Origin: Gammaproteobacteria bacterium
GTDB taxonomy: Bacteria > Pseudomonadota > Gammaproteobacteria > Steroidobacterales > Steroidobacteraceae
Direction of reading: 5' to 3'
Assembly: GCA_016707425.1 (NCBI GenBank)
Contig: JADJHU010000002.1
Coordinates: 1 to 64,000, forward strand
DNA: 64,000 nucleotides
Under the pieces are notes generated by a model. That model was given only the letters and a program-made list of their open reading frames with translations. It did no database searches and had not been told where the DNA came from. A program made the translations under genes and the position numbers. How positions within the stretch are numbered: the stretch's first letter is position 1; each line of letters begins with the position of its first letter. Below, piece by piece: positions 9,330 through 17,452 of the stretch.

Positions 9330-10391
9330 TCAACTCCGGACGAAAGTCTGGTCGGATCCCAGCGGCAGCGAGCCCCCGAGCACCAGCGATTGCACGCGGC
9401 GCATGTGAAAGCTGCGGTCACCCCAGCTGCCGATGAGCGCCCACGCACGCTTCATGTAGAAATGCAGGTCCACTTCCCAGGAATACCCCATGGCGCCGTG
9501 CACCTGGATGCCCGTGCGCGCCGCCAGCTCCGCTGCATCCCCGGCAGCGAGCTTGGCGCTCGAGACCGCCGCTGCAGCACGCTGATCGGCGTCCACGACG
9601 CGCGCAGCCGCCGCATAGACATGCGCCCGGGCAAACTCGAGCTTCACCTGCACAGTGGCGAGGTGATGCTTGATGGCCTGATAGGAGCCGATGGGCCTGC
9701 CGAACTGGGTGCGCTCGCAGGCATAGGCCACCGCAATGTCGATCATGCGCTGGGTGAGACCCAGACACTGCGCTGCGGCGTAGAGCGCGCCGCGTTCGAA
9801 GGCGCGCGCCCACGCCGTCCGGCCTGCGGCCCCCGAGACGAGGCGCGTCGCAGCCGACGGCTGCCACTCGACCCGCGCGAGCGCTCGCAGGGTGTCGATC
9901 GACGGCTGGGCCACGAGGCCGACCCCGGCACGCTCCACGAGGTGCACCTCGTCACCGTCGGCGAGCAGGAGGACGCCTGCCTGGGCGGCGCCAAGCACGA
10001 ATGGATTGCCGGGCGCTCCCACGGCCACGCGCAGCGCGCCGCTCGCCGCCTGAGCCAGGATTTCGGCAGCGCGGGGCGCGTGCGGCGCGAGCCCGGCGAG
10101 CAGCGGTACGGCGATGCCGGCCTGCTCGACGAGTGGTTCAGGGAGTGCGGCGCGTCCAGCCTCTTCGGCAATGAGGACGAAGTCAGTATCGCCAAGGCCC
10201 ATGCCGCCCGCGGCTTCCGGCGCAAGCACCCCGGGCAGGCCGAGCTCGGCGATCCGCGCCCAGCGTGCGCCGCTCTCGTCGCCACGCTTTTCCGCGGCTG
10301 CGCGGAGTGCTTCGGGCGAACAGAGGTCGTCGAGCAGCTCGCGGAATGCGCCCGCCATCATCTGCTGCTCTTCGGTGAAGGTGAAATCCAC
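9330..10391 (-). CDS. ipdE2: Acyl-CoA dehydrogenase, IpdE2-like beta subunit
   Basis: Acyl-CoA dehydrogenase of 353 residues beginning MDFTFTEEQQMMAGAFRELL, with ERTQFGRPIGSYQAIKHHLATVQ and IQVHGAMGYSWEVDLHFYMKRA as flavin and substrate contacts. Adjacent genes of this kind encode alpha2beta2 complexes. In mycobacteria IpdE1-IpdE2 dehydrogenates 5-hydroxy-HIP-CoA at the propionyl side chain. It lies directly behind the IpdE1-like gene with a five-base gap. Unlike the other beta-type subunits in this window it still shows an FERG stretch (ARAFERGALYAAA), so loss of the base is not obvious. Assignment to IpdE2 rests on its pairing and its operon place between echA20/ipdE1 and fadA6. Confidence 0.8.
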   Translation of the reverse strand: MDFTFTEEQQMMAGAFRELLDDLCSPEALRAAAEKRGDESGARWARIAELGLPGVLAPEAAGGMGLGDTDFVLIAEEAGRAALPEPLVEQAGIAVPLLAGLAPHAPRAAEILAQAASGALRVAVGAPGNPFVLGAAQAGVLLLADGDEVHLVERAGVGLVAQPSIDTLRALARVEWQPSAATRLVSGAAGRTAWARAFERGALYAAAQCLGLTQRMIDIAVAYACERTQFGRPIGSYQAIKHHLATVQVKLEFARAHVYAAAARVVDADQRAAAAVSSAKLAAGDAAELAARTGIQVHGAMGYSWEVDLHFYMKRAWALIGSWGDRSFHMRRVQSLVLGGSLPLGSDQTFVRS

Positions 10392-10396
10392 GGGCG

Positions 10397-11560
10397 CTAC
10401 CTCGGCATCTTCAGCAGGCGCTCGGCAATGATGTTTCGCTGCACCTCGTTGGTCCCCGCGTAGATGGGTCCTGCGAGCGAGAAGAGGAAACCGTCGAGCC
10501 AGTTGCCCACGTCACCGGCATCAGGCGCGTGCTTCTCGAGCTCGGCCCGCGCTCCGAGCAGGCTCATCGCCGCGCGGTGCATGGCGAGATCGAGTTCGGA
10601 CCAGAAGATCTTGTTTAGGCTCGCTTCGACACCGATGGAACCGCCGGCCATGAGCCGCGTGGCGGTGCGGTAGGTGTTGAGCGCGTAGGCCTCGGCATCC
10701 ATCCAGGCCTGCGCGACCGCACTCGCGAGTCCCGGTTCCGCCGCAGCCGCATGGCGCCGGTAGAGCTCGATCAGGCGCTTCGCAGTCATCTGGAAACGCG
10801 CCGGGCTCCGCAGCATGAGTCCGCGCTCGAAGCCGGCCGTGGCCATTGCGATATGCCAGCCCTGGCCCTCTGCTCCCAGGCGGTTTGCCACCGGCACGCG
10901 CGCCTCTTCGAGGTAGATCTCGGCGAAACCCGTTTCACCGTCGATCTGCGGGATGCCGCGCACCCGCACGCCCGGATGCTTCAGTGGAAACAGCACGAAG
11001 GAAATGCCCTTGTGCTTCTCGGAGCCTGGATCGGTCCGGAACATGCCGAATGCCCAGTCCGCGAATACGGCCCGCGAGGACCAGATCTTGTGACCGCGAA
11101 GGACGTAGGTGTCGCCCTCACGCGTGGCCGTCGCGCGCAGCGCTGCGAGATCGGAACCGGCCTGCGGCTCACTCCAGGCCTGAGCCCAGACCTCCTCGCC
11201 TGCAGCCATGGGCGGCAGGTAGCGCGCCTTCTGTTCCGGTGTCCCGAACTCCATGAGCGTCGGGCCGAGCAGGAAGATCCCGTTCTGGTTCAGTCGCCCG
11301 GGCGCGCCGGCACGGTAGTACTCTTCCTCGAAGATCAGCCATTCGACCAGGTTGCAGCCACGTCCGCCGTACTCGCGCGGCCAGGTGACCATGCCCCAGC
11401 GGCCTTCGTTCAGCGTCCGCTCCCACGCACGGTGCTGCACCGCACCTTCGGCGGTGTCGAGCGAGGCGAGCGGCTCCTTCGGCACCTTCGCGGCCATCCA
11501 CGCGCGCACCTCTGCGCGAAAGGCCTGCTGCTCCGGCGTATAACGCAGATCGATCGCCAT
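10397..11560 (-). CDS. ipdE1: Acyl-CoA dehydrogenase, IpdE1-like alpha subunit
   Basis: Acyl-CoA dehydrogenase of about 387 residues. It starts MAIDLRYTPEQQAFRAEVRAW, has WPREYGGRGCNLVEW, EVWAQAWSEPQAGSDLAALR in the FAD domain, TAGFERGLML with the expected catalytic Glu, and YAGTNEVQRNIIAERLLKMPR at the C-terminus. This layout is that of the IpdE1 (FadE30) type, which works with IpdE2 on 5-hydroxy-HIP-CoA. I choose the start at 11560, where homologous proteins begin, rather than a longer upstream reading. It is eight bases downstream of echA20. The function is inferred from motif pattern and gene order. Confidence 0.85.
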   Translation of the reverse strand: MAIDLRYTPEQQAFRAEVRAWMAAKVPKEPLASLDTAEGAVQHRAWERTLNEGRWGMVTWPREYGGRGCNLVEWLIFEEEYYRAGAPGRLNQNGIFLLGPTLMEFGTPEQKARYLPPMAAGEEVWAQAWSEPQAGSDLAALRATATREGDTYVLRGHKIWSSRAVFADWAFGMFRTDPGSEKHKGISFVLFPLKHPGVRVRGIPQIDGETGFAEIYLEEARVPVANRLGAEGQGWHIAMATAGFERGLMLRSPARFQMTAKRLIELYRRHAAAAEPGLASAVAQAWMDAEAYALNTYRTATRLMAGGSIGVEASLNKIFWSELDLAMHRAAMSLLGARAELEKHAPDAGDVGNWLDGFLFSLAGPIYAGTNEVQRNIIAERLLKMPR

Positions 11561-11567
11561 GAGACCC

Positions 11568-12317
11568 TCAGAACTCCGCGCGGCTCTTGCCCGCCACGAA
11601 GGCATCGCGGGATTTCTGCGAGTCCTCGCTCATGTACATCTCCAGCGTGAAGCCCTGCTCGAACCGGTAGCTGCGATCGACGTCGCTCGCTTCGATGCCG
11701 TTCAACGCCTGCTTGGCGAGTACGAGCGCACGGCGACTCTTGCCGGCAATGATCCCGCAGAAGGCGCGCGCCTCCTCGAGGAGCGCCGCGCGCGGCACCA
11801 CTTTCTCCACACCGCCCAGGCGATGCGCCTCAGCAGCCGGGCAGTTGCCGCCCGTGAAGAAGAGCGAACGTACCTTGTGCAGCGGCAGCATGCGCGAGAG
11901 ATGCGCTGCGCCACCCATCGCACCCCGGTCGATCTCGGGCAGGGAGAAGAACGCATCTTCCGACGCGATCACCACGTCGCTCGCACCCGCGATACCGATG
12001 CCGCTGCCGATGACGAAACCGTGCACAGCCGAGACCACCGGCACCTCGCAGGCGCGGATCGCCCTGAAGGTACGGTAATTGCCGCGATTGAGTTCGACGA
12101 TGCGCTCCGGATGCTTCTGCATCTCCTTGATGTCGGCGCCGCCGCAGAAGCCCCGGCCTTCGGCACGGATCAGCACGCAGCGCACCTCCGGATTCGCGCC
12201 CAGACCGGTCACGATGTCCGGAATCTCGTTGATCAGCGCGCTGTCGAAGGCGTTCACGGGCGGATGATCGAAGATCACCTCGCCGACGCGATCGCGGATC
12301 CCGGTGCGGATGGGCAT
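11568..12317 (-). CDS. echA20: EchA20-like ring-opening hydrolase (crotonase family)
   Basis: Crotonase-fold protein of 249 residues strongly resembling EchA20 (Rv3550 type), which hydrolyses one of the last two steroid rings of HIEC-CoA. It has FDHPPVNAFDSALINEI, the oxyanion loop RAEGRGFCGGADIKEMQ, GFVIGSGIGIAGASDVVIAS as the second loop, and FSLPEIDRGAMGGAAHLSRMLPLHKVRSLFFTGG. The last part (SYRFEQGFTLEMYMS...SRDAFV) also follows EchA20. It lies between ipdC and ipdE1, the expected setting. The match is close enough that an ordinary enoyl-CoA hydratase is unlikely. Confidence 0.88.
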   Translation of the reverse strand: MPIRTGIRDRVGEVIFDHPPVNAFDSALINEIPDIVTGLGANPEVRCVLIRAEGRGFCGGADIKEMQKHPERIVELNRGNYRTFRAIRACEVPVVSAVHGFVIGSGIGIAGASDVVIASEDAFFSLPEIDRGAMGGAAHLSRMLPLHKVRSLFFTGGNCPAAEAHRLGGVEKVVPRAALLEEARAFCGIIAGKSRRALVLAKQALNGIEASDVDRSYRFEQGFTLEMYMSEDSQKSRDAFVAGKSRAEF

Positions 12318-12337
12318 GGCTCGTCCCTCGATGTCCG

Positions 12338-13414
12338 TCAGGCGCGCGCTGCACAGAGCGCCGCGAGCCGCTCACCGGCTTCGCGCACGATACGCTGCAC
12401 GAGTTCTTCGCAGCTCGGCAGATCGCCGAGTCGGCCCGCCACCTGGCCGGTGGCCATGACACCCTCGTCGGGCTGGCCCTGTTCGACGGCACGCTGGATC
12501 AGGACCGGAGCATTCGCGGCCATGAGCGTCTGCGCGAAGGAACCCTCGCTGCCGTGCGCAAGGTCACGAGCGGACTTCAGCATGTCGCCAAGGCTCGCGC
12601 CCGTGAGTTTCTTCAGCCGCCAGGCGCTCGCAAGCGCCGTGGTGAACATCGTCAGCCGACCCGCGTTCTCGAGTCGCGCCGTCAGCCGGTTTCGGATCAT
12701 CCGCTGGGGCATGCCATCGAGCCTGTCGGTGACGAAGATGTCGTCTGTCGTCGCTGCAACGTAGCGCTGCTTGGTCGCCTCGGGCACGGGGCACTCGCGG
12801 GTCATGAGGAAGCGTGTACCCATGGCGATCCCCTGAGCGCCCCAGGCGAGCGCAGCGGCGAGACCTCGCCCGTCGCCGAATCCCCCTGCAGCCACCACCG
12901 GCACCTGCACCGCATCGAGCACCTGGGGCAGGAGCACCGTGCTCGCGACAGAGCCCGTATGCCCGCCCCCTTCGCCACCCTGCACGACCAGCATGTCGAC
13001 GCCAAGGTCCACCATTTTCTTCGCGTGCTTGACCGCACCGACGGTGGGCACGCAGCGGATGCCGGCTTCGCGGAAGCGCGCAATCATGCGCTTGTCCGGC
13101 CCGCGCCCGAAGCTCACCGCCGCCACGCGCCGGGCGATGATCGTGTCGACGATCTCGGCGGCGCCCGCCTGGAACATATGGAAGTTCACGCCGAAGGGCC
13201 GATCAGTGAGTGCACGCACCCGGTCGATCGCCGGCCCGACCTCGTCGGCTTTCATCACTGCGCAGGCGAGAAAGCCAAAGGCACCTGCGTTGCACGAGGC
13301 AGCCACCAGCTCCGGCTTGGCCACCCAGCCCATGGCCGTCTGGATGATCGGATAGCGGCTGCCGAGCAGCTCGTGGATCGCGGTACGCGGCAGAGCACTC
13401 ACGGTGTCGATCAC
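12338..13414 (-). CDS. ipdC: IpdC, FMN-dependent enzyme of steroid ring C/D degradation
   Basis: Nitronate-monooxygenase-fold flavoprotein of 358 residues. In HIP degradation IpdC acts on 5-hydroxy-HIC-CoA to give the unsaturated HIEC-CoA that EchA20 opens. Visible features are the TIM-barrel start YPIIQTAMGWVAKPELVAA, FGVNFHMFQ, VVQGGEGGGHTGS with the conserved His and phosphate contacts, VPVVAAGGFGDGRGLAAALAWGAQGIAMGTRFLMTRE, and a CoA-pathway-specific C-terminus with QRMIRNRLTARLEN. Its start overlaps the ipdB stop (ATGA), a sign of translational coupling. Family membership is certain and the IpdC assignment strong from gene order. Confidence 0.9.
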   Translation of the reverse strand: MIDTVSALPRTAIHELLGSRYPIIQTAMGWVAKPELVAASCNAGAFGFLACAVMKADEVGPAIDRVRALTDRPFGVNFHMFQAGAAEIVDTIIARRVAAVSFGRGPDKRMIARFREAGIRCVPTVGAVKHAKKMVDLGVDMLVVQGGEGGGHTGSVASTVLLPQVLDAVQVPVVAAGGFGDGRGLAAALAWGAQGIAMGTRFLMTRECPVPEATKQRYVAATTDDIFVTDRLDGMPQRMIRNRLTARLENAGRLTMFTTALASAWRLKKLTGASLGDMLKSARDLAHGSEGSFAQTLMAANAPVLIQRAVEQGQPDEGVMATGQVAGRLGDLPSCEELVQRIVREAGERLAALCAARA

Positions 13415-14208
13415 GCCGCCCGCTGTCCGGGCGGATTGCCCTTGAATACGCTCGCCCGCTGTCCGTGGGGGTCGAGCCGCTCGCGGATCAGACGCAGGGC
13501 ATCGGCACCCGGAGCCGGCGTCACCGGAATCGAAGCAGGGAGCACCAGGGAGAAACCCGTGTTGTCCTGCACCTGCTCGAAGCTGATGCCCGGGTGCAGC
13601 GAGCGCACCCGAATCTGGTGCTGCGGACCGCCAAAATCCAGCACGGCAAGATCCGTGACGATCAGGCGGATCTCGAAGCCTGCGGGAAGCCGTCCACCGG
13701 GAAAGCGCTGCGGGTTGTAGCCGGCACCCGCCACCATGTCCACTTCGCCCGGGACGAAAGCGCGCGTCGAATGATTCGGCACGAAGAAACTGTTGATGTG
13801 GCTGATGGAATTGCCGGGGAAGCCCCGCACACCGAGCAGCGCCGCCTTCGGTCGCACATAGTCGCCGATGGCACTGATGTTCGACTGGCCGAATCGATCG
13901 ATCTGCACCGGCCCCACCATGGCATGCCGGCGTCCGCTCCAGAGCAGATCGAAGGTGCGCGAATAGGGCATCCAGGCTTCGATGATCGGCTCGTAGCCAT
14001 TGCGCGGACCGACGGGCACAGGCTCGGCCACGAGGTGCGCCTCAGCATCCGTGATCATCAACGCAGGGTTGAAGGTGAGCTTGGCGAGACCTGCCGCGAG
14101 CCGCGGCACGAGGCCGATCCCCGTGGCAAGCACTTCCCCGTCGCCGCGCCAGGCCTCGGCGGCCGCAGTGATACAGAGTTCCGCAAGCGTGTAGTCGTGC
14201 GTGGACAT
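13411..14208 (-). CDS. ipdB: IpdB, beta subunit of COCHEA-CoA hydrolase
   Basis: Class I CoA-transferase-like beta subunit, 265 residues. IpdAB uses this fold not to move CoA but to open the last carbocyclic ring of COCHEA-CoA by a retro-Claisen hydrolysis. It has LTFNPALMITDAEAHLVAEP, with the Glu at the transferase active-site position, IEAWMPYSRTFDLLWSGRRHAMVGPVQIDRFGQSNISAIGD, VRGFPGNSISH, and VLDFGGPQHQIRVRSLHPG. These blocks match Rv3552-type IpdB. The start at 14208 follows GAGGAAG. It is coupled to ipdC by a four-base overlap and follows ipdA by seven bases. Confidence 0.92.
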   Translation of the reverse strand: MSTHDYTLAELCITAAAEAWRGDGEVLATGIGLVPRLAAGLAKLTFNPALMITDAEAHLVAEPVPVGPRNGYEPIIEAWMPYSRTFDLLWSGRRHAMVGPVQIDRFGQSNISAIGDYVRPKAALLGVRGFPGNSISHINSFFVPNHSTRAFVPGEVDMVAGAGYNPQRFPGGRLPAGFEIRLIVTDLAVLDFGGPQHQIRVRSLHPGISFEQVQDNTGFSLVLPASIPVTPAPGADALRLIRERLDPHGQRASVFKGNPPGQRAA

Positions 14209-14215
14209 GGCTTCC

Positions 14216-15094
14216 TCAGAACACCGGCGCCGGGATCGCCGCGATGCGCTCCGCGCCGCCGACCGCCGCGAGATAGCTCGCGTGGTCCGGGAGATCGATG
14301 TACTTGGCCCGGTACGCGGCCCAACCCTCCCCGGCCGCCGCGTTGTAGGCATTCAGGTGATCGAGGTCGAAGCCGTAGCCGGGGACACCCGCCGTCGGAT
14401 GCGCCCCGAACGGCACCTCGGCGACACCGGCCACCAGATTCCGTTCGAAAGGATTGTAGCGCGCCCGCTCGCGGCCGCAGACCTGCGCAGTGGGCACGAG
14501 TCGCTCGCAGCTGAGATAGGTACGGTCCGCCGCGCGCGCGAGATGCTCGTCGAAGAAAGGGTCCGGGCTGAGAATGACGCAGTTGCCGAGCGCGTCGGCC
14601 TCCGTGACGTGCAGGAGCGCGGCATCAAGTCGCAGCGCCGGCATGGCTACGAGCTCCTCGCCATCGTCGTAGGGTGACCGGACCGTGCGCACCCACGGGT
14701 TGTACTTCAGCACATCGGTGCCAAAGCCGACGCGTGTCGGCAGAAAGGGCACGCGCATGGCGGCCGCGCGCAGCCCGAGCAGCACGAGACCCTCGTCGAG
14801 CTCCCGGCACTCGAAGGCGCCCGCCTGGCGCGCGGTACGGTAGTGCATGTCGAGCGGCAGCATGTCGAGCGTCACGAAACCGAAGATCAGCTGGCGCACC
14901 TTGCCTGCTGCACACAGCATGCCGATGTCGGGCCCGCCGTAGGCAACGACAGTCAGGTCCTTGAGGGGGGAACGGACGATCTCGCGGACCAGCGCCATGG
15001 GCTTGCGCCGCGCCGCCCAGCCGCCGATACCGATCGTCATGCCATCGCGCAGGGTCCCGATGATCTCGGCGACCGTCATTCGCTTGTCCAGCAT
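14216..15094 (-). CDS. ipdA: IpdA, alpha subunit of COCHEA-CoA hydrolase
   Basis: Alpha subunit (292 residues) of the IpdAB ring-opening hydrolase. The N-terminus MLDKRMTVAEIIGTLRDGMTIG and the glycine-rich GIGGWAARRKPMALVREI match Rv3551-type IpdA. That match also fixes the start, although the GGAG site is only a few bases away. Further matches are VVAYGGPDIGMLCAAGKVRQLIFGF, RELDEG, RVPFLPTRVGFGTDVL, MPALRLDAALLHVTEADALGN, and DPFFDEHLARAADRTYLSCERLV. It is the first gene of the HIP operon, with a promoter-like sequence 33 bases upstream. High confidence because both subunits lie side by side with ipdC and echA20. Confidence 0.93.
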   Translation of the reverse strand: MLDKRMTVAEIIGTLRDGMTIGIGGWAARRKPMALVREIVRSPLKDLTVVAYGGPDIGMLCAAGKVRQLIFGFVTLDMLPLDMHYRTARQAGAFECRELDEGLVLLGLRAAAMRVPFLPTRVGFGTDVLKYNPWVRTVRSPYDDGEELVAMPALRLDAALLHVTEADALGNCVILSPDPFFDEHLARAADRTYLSCERLVPTAQVCGRERARYNPFERNLVAGVAEVPFGAHPTAGVPGYGFDLDHLNAYNAAAGEGWAAYRAKYIDLPDHASYLAAVGGAERIAAIPAPVF

Positions 15095-15160
15095 TTCTCC
15101 TGCTCACCCGGGCAAAAAACGGCTGCATTATACGGGAACCACGCCGATTCAGATGCGGCC
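15095..15160 (-). promoter_or_regulatory. Promoter of the HIP operon
   Basis: On the minus strand there is a perfect TATAAT -10 hexamer at 15127-15132, ending 33 bases before the ipdA start. The -35 position 17 bases upstream reads CATCTG, a poor match, which would fit a promoter needing an activator. A perfect -10 box is rare in DNA of this GC content. No KstR2-type palindrome (CAAG..CTTG) is visible. A start site near 15120 is my estimate. Confidence 0.55.
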
Positions 15161-15201
15161 TGCAGCGACTCGCACCGGGACAGGGCGTGCCCCCCCGGGC
15201 C

Positions 15202-16269
15202 TCACTCCAGGTAGCGGGTCCGCAGGATGCGGGTCGTCCTGGCATCCACTCCGAGCTGGCGCTCGAGATAGGCCGGGATCGACCCATCCTGCGCCTCGAT
15301 CGCCCTGAGCGCCGCCTCCAGCCACGCGCGCTGCACACCCGTCAGCAGCCTGCGTGCCTCGGGCGGCAGACGGGCAAACGCGACGGCCGTCGGGTCGTCA
15401 TCTGCTCCAGCAATCTTCGCCAGGCTGTCGATGTGCGCCGCTGGGTTCGAGAGCATGTAATCGTCGAGGACGGTCTGCCTGGGCACACCGAGGGCGAGCA
15501 GGATCAGCGCTGCGGCAACGCCCGTGCGATCCTTTCCCGCACTGCAGTTGAAGGCGAGCGGCACGCGACCCGCGATGAGTTCTCCGAACATGGCGCGGTA
15601 GTCCGCCGCATATTCATACGGGATCCTCTCGTACGACTTCGCCATCCCGGCGGTGATCGCCTCCGCGGAATGCGGTCCGGTCATGAGCGCGGCGAAAGCG
15701 GCCATGTCCATCCGGTAGTCCCGGGTGAGCATGCGGGGCGGCTCGCTCAGGCGCCACTGCACGCGCGCCCGGTCGCGCTCGTCCGTCGAGCGAAAGTCGC
15801 AGATCGTCCGGATGCCGAGATCGCCAAGATAACGGTAATCCGTATCCGTCAGCCCGGCCATCGCCCCGGATCGATACAGCAGACCCCAGCGCACGTGGCG
15901 GCCGTCGGCCGTACGGTAACCCCCGAGATCCCTGAAGTTGCGACCGCCCTCCAGCGGCAGCACCCGTTCCGCGACCGTGAGATCGCCGCCGCGCGCGTGC
16001 AGCCGGAAGTACGGCCGCGGTGCCGCGGGCAGTGTGATCGCGTACACCCCGTCGCGATCGCCGCGCGCAACGAGCCGACGCGCAGGGTTCGTCGACGTCG
16101 CAACGGCGACATCGACCGCCGAACCCGGCGGCCGGGTCGCCCAGAGGACCCGATACTCGCCCTCGACATGTTCGACTCGTGCCTGCTCGACGACGGTGGG
16201 CTGCGTCGCGCAGCCGGCGAGCACCAGGCCCGCGAGCAGCACTCCCGCCAGCGCAGCCATGCGGCTCAC
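15202..16269 (-). CDS. Lipoprotein tyrosine/serine phosphatase
   Basis: Protein of 355 residues with a lipoprotein signal: hydrophobic stretch then LVLAGC with the lipid-modified Cys20, so it should sit on the periplasmic face of a membrane. The catalytic domain is of the Y_phosphatase3 (LipA/PTP) type: LEGGRNFRDLGGYRT near 107-120, ICDFRSTDER, and the P-loop NCSAGKDRTG with Cys242 and Arg248 (CX5R). Such enzymes dephosphorylate phosphotyrosine, phosphoserine or phosphoinositides. A role in steroid degradation is not evident. Its start overlaps the stop of the DUF1214 gene (ATGA), so the two are an operon pair that runs toward ipdA without a clear terminator between. Confidence 0.88.
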   Translation of the reverse strand: MSRMAALAGVLLAGLVLAGCATQPTVVEQARVEHVEGEYRVLWATRPPGSAVDVAVATSTNPARRLVARGDRDGVYAITLPAAPRPYFRLHARGGDLTVAERVLPLEGGRNFRDLGGYRTADGRHVRWGLLYRSGAMAGLTDTDYRYLGDLGIRTICDFRSTDERDRARVQWRLSEPPRMLTRDYRMDMAAFAALMTGPHSAEAITAGMAKSYERIPYEYAADYRAMFGELIAGRVPLAFNCSAGKDRTGVAAALILLALGVPRQTVLDDYMLSNPAAHIDSLAKIAGADDDPTAVAFARLPPEARRLLTGVQRAWLEAALRAIEAQDGSIPAYLERQLGVDARTTRILRTRYLE

Positions 16270-17378
16270 GCCTGCAGCCTCTGGCGCAGTGTCTCCAGTT
16301 TCACGCGCTCACACCTGGGCACGGGATGCGTCTTCGCGCCGGTCCAGCGCAGCAGCATCGTGCCGGTCGTATGCCCGGCAGTGTCGAGGAAGTTGGCGGC
16401 ACCGGGATTCTCCGCTGCGACGACCACGGTCAGCGAGCCGTCCCGGTTGTACTTTGCCGTGTGGCTGTTCACATGCACGGGCAGGTAGCGATAATCGAGC
16501 GACTCCATCCAGTAGTTGTCGAGCTGCAGATTCCACAGCTCGCACTCCGGTACCTGTGTGTCGATCACCAGGGCTTCATCCCGCTCGAGCGCCCAGTAGC
16601 CGTGCAGATAGAAGATCCTCGGATCACCGCCCCCCCTGATGAAGAGTGTCTGGTCGATCGTTTCCAGGGTGTTCGGCTTCTCCCGGAATCTCGCCACCCA
16701 GTCGGCGAAGGTGTGCGCCGTACCCCGCACGAAGGCCGCCGCGCCCAGCAGGCCGCGATGCAGGCGCTCGGCCGACAGGACCTCGGGGGCCTGCGGGCCG
16801 CCGATGCGGCTGATCGTCATGGCGGCCGGGATTTCGTGCGCGCGGTCAAGAAAGGTCTGGCGCACCAGCAGCATGGAGGTGTCGGCCGCCATCGGCAGCC
16901 AGTTGCGCTCGTGAGGCTGGCGGCTCACGGTGATCTCGAAGCGCCCGTCCGCGCTCACCTGGACACTGCTCGCCTCCAGTTCGCCCGTGGACGCCATCGT
17001 TCCTTCGGTTGCATAGCGGTTCGCCTTCGTGGCGAAGGACAGGTACGGCACCGTGCCCCGCGTGCCACGGATGCGGTACTCGCGATCGGGGGCGAGTGTG
17101 GCATTCAGATAGAGATTATCGGGATTGTCCGCACCGATCTTCACGGTCGTGTGCGACGCCTGGTAGAGCACCGGAAAATCGGGATCCGCGCATTCGAGCA
17201 TCATTTCGAGCCCGACGCGTGTCAGGCGGCTCAGATAGCGCCAGCCTTCCGAGCGGTCGAGCTCGGTTGCCGGGGCCTCGGGCCTCAGCACCTCCTGTCC
17301 GGCCGCCTTCAGCGCATCGCAGAACTCCGCCCAGGTCTGGCCGCTCAGCACCTTTGCGAGCACGTCATCTCCGGCCAT
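16266..17378 (-). CDS. DUF1214 domain protein
   Basis: Soluble-looking protein of about 370 residues ending in a DUF1214 domain: YLHGYWALERDEALVIDTQVPEC, LWNLQLDNYWMESLDY, and VNSHTAKYNRDGSLTVVVA near residues 270-330 are hallmark blocks. The biochemical function of the family is not established; members are common near lipid and steroid catabolic genes of actinobacteria and proteobacteria. I place the start at 17378, where GAGGAGGCGCA gives a good ribosome site. No signal peptide is visible. It overlaps the phosphatase gene by four bases and diverges from the SnoaL-like gene at 17453. Confidence 0.82.
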   Translation of the reverse strand: MAGDDVLAKVLSGQTWAEFCDALKAAGQEVLRPEAPATELDRSEGWRYLSRLTRVGLEMMLECADPDFPVLYQASHTTVKIGADNPDNLYLNATLAPDREYRIRGTRGTVPYLSFATKANRYATEGTMASTGELEASSVQVSADGRFEITVSRQPHERNWLPMAADTSMLLVRQTFLDRAHEIPAAMTISRIGGPQAPEVLSAERLHRGLLGAAAFVRGTAHTFADWVARFREKPNTLETIDQTLFIRGGGDPRIFYLHGYWALERDEALVIDTQVPECELWNLQLDNYWMESLDYRYLPVHVNSHTAKYNRDGSLTVVVAAENPGAANFLDTAGHTTGTMLLRWTGAKTHPVPRCERVKLETLRQRLQA

Positions 17379-17452
17379 TGCGCCTCCTCGGTGGGATCGC
17401 CCCGCAGGCATACTAGTTCACATCCCTGGCGACGGAAACCGGAAGCAGACCA

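Noticed and set aside
8124..10463. Long plus-strand frame opposite fadA6 and the dehydrogenase genes
   Set aside because: Shadow of three conserved minus-strand genes; the sequence is low-complexity and matches no family.
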